Positions 28,566 to 32,967 of a stretch of DNA of 32,967 bases are shown here, piece by piece. Where the stretch lies: the NCBI GenBank assembly GCA_005779525.1, contig SXIZ01000196.1, positions 1 through 32,967 on the forward strand, read 5' to 3'. The notes beneath the pieces were generated by a model, which saw only the letters and a list, made by a program, of their open reading frames with translations, did not search any database and was not told where the DNA came from. This stretch comes from Methylococcaceae bacterium (GTDB lineage: Bacteria > Pseudomonadota > Gammaproteobacteria > Methylococcales > Methylomonadaceae). Every line of letters starts with the position of its first letter. Position 1 is the first letter of the stretch. A program made the position numbers and the translations under genes.

Positions 28566-30182
28566 TTAACTAGTTTGCCGCTCTCGAATGCTCAGTGCCA
28601 AGGCTTCGGCGACCTTCATACCATCCACGGCCGCCGAAATAATGCCTCCAGCATAACCTGCACCTTCTCCTGCCGGATACAATCCTCTCGTATTTACGCT
28701 TTCATAGGTTTTTTGCATGCGGGTAATTCTAATGGGAGAGGATGTCCGCGTTTCCACCCCCGTCAATACCGCGTCAGGGCGCCCATAGCCTTTAATAGTG
28801 CGATCAAAGACTGGAATCGCTTCACGCATCGCGGTAATGGCATACTCGGGTAAGGCGGTATCTAAATTGGTCAATGTGATACCAGGCGTATACGACGGTA
28901 ACACCTCACCTAAGCTAGTAGAGGCTCGATTGGCTAGAAAATCACCCACCAATTGTGCAGGTGCAAAATAACTACTCCCTCCTAAAACGAACGCATGCGC
29001 TTCTAAGCGCCGTTGCAGTTCTATGCCCGCCAAGGGATGCTCGCTACCAAAATCTGCTGGCGCGATATCGACAACTAAACCCGCGTTAGCATTGCGCTCA
29101 TTACGTGAATAGTGACTCATACCATTAGTCACGACGCGTCCCACTTCTGAGGTCGCGGCAACGACTTGCCCTCCTGGACACATACAAAAACTGTAGACAG
29201 CCCGCCCATTACTCGCATGATGTACCAACTTGTAATCTGCAGCACCCAACAAGCTGTTACCGGCATACCCTCCCCAGCGACAACTATCGATCATGCCTTG
29301 TGGATGTTCAATGCGAAAACCTATGGAAAACGGCTTGGCCTCAATGTGTACCCCGCGCGCATGCAAGGTTGCAAAGGTATCGCGTGCACTATGCCCTAAA
29401 GCTAAAATGACATAGTCAGTGGTAATCTCATCCCCATTCGCACATAGCAACGCCTTAATCGCGCCATCTTGTATTATAAAATCAGTGACTTGCATTTCAA
29501 AACGAAATTCTCCGCCAGCGGCAATGATTTTCTTACGTAAATTCTCCACTACTTTGACTAAACGTAACGTGCCAATATGCGGCTTGCTAATATACATAAT
29601 TTCTTCTGGGGCGCCGCATTCAACCAAATCCTGCATAATTTTACGCATGCGATGCCCGCGGTCTTTGATTCCTGTATATAACTTACCATCGGAAAAGGTA
29701 CCTGCCCCGCCTTCGCCAAACTGCACATTGGATACCGGATCGAAACGCTGTTTGCGCCAAAAATTCCAAACATCTTCGGTGCGTTTACGCACTTCTCGCC
29801 CCCGCTCTAGAATTAAAGGCTGCAAGCCCATACGCACTAAAGTGAGCGCGGCGATTAATCCACAGGGGCCTGAACCAATTACCACCGGACGCTGAGTCGG
29901 GGGACTTGCAAACATACAGGGGTAATGGTAGTTTTCATCCGGTGTTGCTTGAATATGGGGATGCCCGCTAAACTTCGATAGGACTTCAGCTTCATTGGTC
30001 AATTCCACATCCAAGGTATACACTAGCTGGATAATTCCACGTTTACGTGCATCATTACCGCGTCTACGCACATGTATTGCCAATAATTGTGCCTCCTTGA
30101 TAGCTAATAGCTTTAAAACAGCATGACGCAAATCAGCATCCGTGTGCAGCAAATCCAATTTTAATTCAGTAAGACGAAGCAT
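28566..30182 (-). CDS. NAD(P)/FAD-dependent oxidoreductase, COG2509-like
   Basis: VIGSGPCGLIAALTLVRMG FAD motif; PAGEGAGYAGGIISAAVDGMKVAEAL C-terminus. Confidence 0.85.
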   Translation of the reverse strand: MLRLTELKLDLLHTDADLRHAVLKLLAIKEAQLLAIHVRRRGNDARKRGIIQLVYTLDVELTNEAEVLSKFSGHPHIQATPDENYHYPCMFASPPTQRPVVIGSGPCGLIAALTLVRMGLQPLILERGREVRKRTEDVWNFWRKQRFDPVSNVQFGEGGAGTFSDGKLYTGIKDRGHRMRKIMQDLVECGAPEEIMYISKPHIGTLRLVKVVENLRKKIIAAGGEFRFEMQVTDFIIQDGAIKALLCANGDEITTDYVILALGHSARDTFATLHARGVHIEAKPFSIGFRIEHPQGMIDSCRWGGYAGNSLLGAADYKLVHHASNGRAVYSFCMCPGGQVVAATSEVGRVVTNGMSHYSRNERNANAGLVVDIAPADFGSEHPLAGIELQRRLEAHAFVLGGSSYFAPAQLVGDFLANRASTSLGEVLPSYTPGITLTNLDTALPEYAITAMREAIPVFDRTIKGYGRPDAVLTGVETRTSSPIRITRMQKTYESVNTRGLYPAGEGAGYAGGIISAAVDGMKVAEALALSIRERQTS

Positions 30183-30381
30183 TTGATAACCAAGTTAATA
30201 ACTAAAGTCACTATTATCCTTTAATCACTGGGTCTTTCACAATTGAAGCGCAACAGCCGTAGCATTTTTTGAACGACGATGGCGCAACACTGTCGCTAAA
30301 TACCCGATAATTCATTCATTTTAGCCCACTAGAATTGTAAACTATGCCTAATCTATTTTTCACACTTACCTTTTTGTACTC

Positions 30382-31623
30382 ATGAAAACATCGTTACCCC
30401 CCCTAGCACTGGCATTATTATCTGCATCACTGCTGGGCTGTTCCAGTTTTGGTGAAGGTATCGCTAAAGCATTTCTGGATAAACAAACCGAAACGGACAC
30501 GCGCATTTGCGAAATTTGGGGCAAGCCTTTTGGCGGCTTAGCCCCCCATCTAAGCAATAAAGCGGGCAAAATGAAAGTCTTAATGGTCCATGGAGTCGGC
30601 GATCATTTACCTGGATACGCGACACAATTTAGCCAAAAACTGGCACAAGAACTGGATTTGGGCGTTGCCGCCCAACAACAAAAAAATATCACCCTCAGCA
30701 GTCGTTATGACAATAATAAAAATCTTGGCAATTTAAGAATCAATCGCTTGCTGAGTCGCGATCGTCAACGCGAACTCTTGTTTTATGAATTAACGTGGTC
30801 GGCAATCACTGCCAAGCAAAAAGAAGTTTTGGCCTACGACAACTCAGGTGAATATTCTTTTCGTCGCGCTGAAGTCAACGATTTAATGAAAAAGTTTTCC
30901 AATGATACGGGCCCAGACCCGATTATTTACTTAGGCGAAAGCCGAGAAGATATTCTGGTTTCTTTTGCACAAGCATTTTGCTGGATGACCAAAACCGACT
31001 GGGAGCAACTACCAGAAGGCATCCCCCAAGAAGCCTGCTCATTTAATGATGACTCTGCTGCGATTAATTTAGAACGTGATCAGTACGCATTTATTTCGCA
31101 CAGCCTAGGCAGCCGTATTACCATTGACGGTATGCAACGCATCGCAGCAATACTCAAAGACCGAGATGTTGAATTTCGCAATGCCTTAAAACAAAAAACC
31201 ATCCCAATTTATATGATGTCAAATCAGTTACCCATGTTACAACTGGGCCGTAAACTGCCCGAAATCAGTCAGCAAAAAGCCGATTACTGCCAAGCAACTG
31301 GGAAACATTTTAATGAGCGCGTACTAACGGCCACGCCGATTATCGCCTTCAGTGATCCCAACGACTTGCTTAGCTATGCGATTCCACAGGGTTTTATTGA
31401 AAAATACATGGATTCGCGCCTGTGTATTGAGGTCACCAATATTAATATCAATGTCGCAAGCATTTTTGATGCCTTTGGATTAGGTAAAATGGCCAATCCT
31501 TTAAAAGCGCATGTTGGCTACGATACCGATGATCGCGTAATTGCTTTAATCGCTAAAGGCATAGGCAACCCCAATAGTGCAAAACTAGTGCAAGAGCGCT
31601 GTCGCTGGACGGAAACCTTTTAA
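30382..31623 (+). CDS. Putative lipoprotein with alpha/beta-hydrolase features
   Basis: Lipobox LLGC; VLMVHGVGDHLPGY and FISHSLGSR motifs. Confidence 0.65.
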   Translation: MKTSLPPLALALLSASLLGCSSFGEGIAKAFLDKQTETDTRICEIWGKPFGGLAPHLSNKAGKMKVLMVHGVGDHLPGYATQFSQKLAQELDLGVAAQQQKNITLSSRYDNNKNLGNLRINRLLSRDRQRELLFYELTWSAITAKQKEVLAYDNSGEYSFRRAEVNDLMKKFSNDTGPDPIIYLGESREDILVSFAQAFCWMTKTDWEQLPEGIPQEACSFNDDSAAINLERDQYAFISHSLGSRITIDGMQRIAAILKDRDVEFRNALKQKTIPIYMMSNQLPMLQLGRKLPEISQQKADYCQATGKHFNERVLTATPIIAFSDPNDLLSYAIPQGFIEKYMDSRLCIEVTNININVASIFDAFGLGKMANPLKAHVGYDTDDRVIALIAKGIGNPNSAKLVQERCRWTETF

Positions 31624-32555
31624 AAAGCTAACGACTTCGCCAAAAACTGATGCCAAAACGGTAAGGTGACGACGCTGACTGCGGTGGTAATCGTCACCAG
31701 CATCGCATAAAGCGCACTATCAAGCTGATAGCGATCACACAGCACCACGCCCATGAGCATACTGGGCATCGCGATATCCAAAACCGCCGCAGCTTGATAC
31801 TGCGGCAAAAAATCCATTGTCTGCACAATATGCAGCGCCACCCAAGGCATGAATAACATTTTTAGCACCACGACGACTAGCGCAATCGGCAACTTGTTGA
31901 GCTTGACAGCATGCCAACTTAACGCTAACCCCATAGAAAATAACATTAACGGTATCACGGCATTGGCTAGTCGTTGCAACACACTACTTAACCAGTCGGG
32001 GCTATTAACCCCCATTAAATTTAACGCTACCGCAATAAACATGCTCCAAAACGGCGGGGCATTCAGAAAAGACCCTAGGGAATTTGACTGACTCTCCTGG
32101 GTATCAGCGCCATAATGCCTGACGATGACAATTCCCACAGTAAATAAAAAGGGGGCTACTGCAAATAAATCTATTTGAATCACCACAGAGCGTGCCCAAG
32201 GACCAAACAATTGCTCTAAAACCGGCAAACCTAAAAAAGTAACATTAGGAAATGCAGTCGCTAGCAAGACAGCCCCCATCTGCTGCGCAGGTAAGCGGAG
32301 CAACCTCCCACCTAGAAAACTTACGCTCAAGGTCATGATGATACTTAACACGCCTAAAGCGCTGTATTGCAGAGATTTAACGCCCAACTCAGCATGCCAA
32401 AGCACATCAATAATCAGTGCGGGCAAAAAAACATAAAACACTGAAGACGTAATCACCTGTCGAGTTAGCTGTGCATCCAGACCACGGGGCGTCAACCAGC
32501 GCCAAATTGAACCACACCCCATAATTATCGCCATTTGCAGAATCGTTGAGCTCAT
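31620..32555 (-). CDS. AEC family transporter
   Basis: About 10 TMs; ATAFPNVTFLGLPVLEQLFG and C-terminal half typical of auxin-efflux-carrier family. Confidence 0.85.
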   Translation of the reverse strand: MSSTILQMAIIMGCGSIWRWLTPRGLDAQLTRQVITSSVFYVFLPALIIDVLWHAELGVKSLQYSALGVLSIIMTLSVSFLGGRLLRLPAQQMGAVLLATAFPNVTFLGLPVLEQLFGPWARSVVIQIDLFAVAPFLFTVGIVIVRHYGADTQESQSNSLGSFLNAPPFWSMFIAVALNLMGVNSPDWLSSVLQRLANAVIPLMLFSMGLALSWHAVKLNKLPIALVVVVLKMLFMPWVALHIVQTMDFLPQYQAAAVLDIAMPSMLMGVVLCDRYQLDSALYAMLVTITTAVSVVTLPFWHQFLAKSLAF

Positions 32556-32653
32556 GTCTTCACTTTTTTAATAAGATTCTTGAATTTTAACATTCCGCCT
32601 GTTAAAGAGTTCAGGTAATATAAGCTATTCCAAAATTTAGACACGCCCACCCT

Positions 32654-32967
32654 ATGTCAACAACGTTCTTATCCCAAAAAGCCATCCCTCCCCGTGACCG
32701 CCTGATTATGGCATTAGATTTACCAAGTATTCCTCAAGCGCAAGCGCTGGTAGAAGAACTTGGAGATTCGGTGGACTTTTATAAAGTCGGTATGGAAATA
32801 TTTATGGCTGGGGATTATTTTAGTTTTATTGAATGGTTACAAGCCCGTCACAAAAAAGTGTTTGTCGATTTAAAATTTTTTGATGTTCCAGCGACTGTCG
32901 GTCGCGCCATTAAAGCCTTGAGCAGTCGTGGCGTCGATTTGGCGACTATCCATGGGAATGATGCCAT
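32654..32967 (+). CDS. pyrF: Orotidine 5'-phosphate decarboxylase, 5' part (runs off window)
   Basis: RLIMALDLPS, FYKVGMEIFMA, VFVDLKFFDVPATVGRA motifs; not listed in the ORF track because it is incomplete. Confidence 0.95.
   Translation, partial: MSTTFLSQKAIPPRDRLIMALDLPSIPQAQALVEELGDSVDFYKVGMEIFMAGDYFSFIEWLQARHKKVFVDLKFFDVPATVGRAIKALSSRGVDLATIHGNDA

Noticed and set aside
29419-29895. 158-aa plus-strand ORF
   Set aside because: Antisense to the FAD-dependent oxidoreductase; no domain signal
1-32967. CRISPR arrays, transposons, integrases, phage or toxin-antitoxin modules
   Set aside because: No regularly spaced repeats, transposase/integrase motifs, or paired small toxin/antitoxin ORFs were seen

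Overview
The window looks like a contiguous chromosomal segment of a gammaproteobacterial methylotroph/methanotroph (inferred from Fae, H4MPT/methylofuran-type cofactor genes, bacteriohemerythrin and an aa3 oxidase; taxonomy not verified). Gene order: tyrS with a strong outward-facing tandem promoter region at the left edge (rrn-like); mepM-like M23 peptidase; DUF2959; amino-acid-kinase (MfnE-like), pabB, fae, a CitG-like protein and an ATP-grasp ligase (C1-carrier cofactor genes); two small secreted proteins; ftsX, ftsE, ftsY; an aa3 oxidase locus (SCO-like, surf1, DUF2909, coxC, ctaG, a small unannotated TM ORF, coxA, coxB); bacteriohemerythrin; a bioBFHCD operon; comF, xseA, an M23 peptidase, a COG2509-like FAD protein, a lipoprotein hydrolase, an AEC transporter, and the 5' end of pyrF. 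Strongest unusual signals: (1) ftsY is the C-terminal half of one 645-aa ORF whose N-terminal ~300 aa look like a divergent CtaA/Cox15 heme A synthase, with four candidate heme-ligand histidines kept; (2) ctaG has an in-frame TAA, yet the downstream frame still encodes the conserved CtaG C-terminus without any indel; (3) a consensus promoter overlaps an intrinsic terminator at the left edge. I saw no mobile element, CRISPR array, tRNA or rRNA gene in the window.
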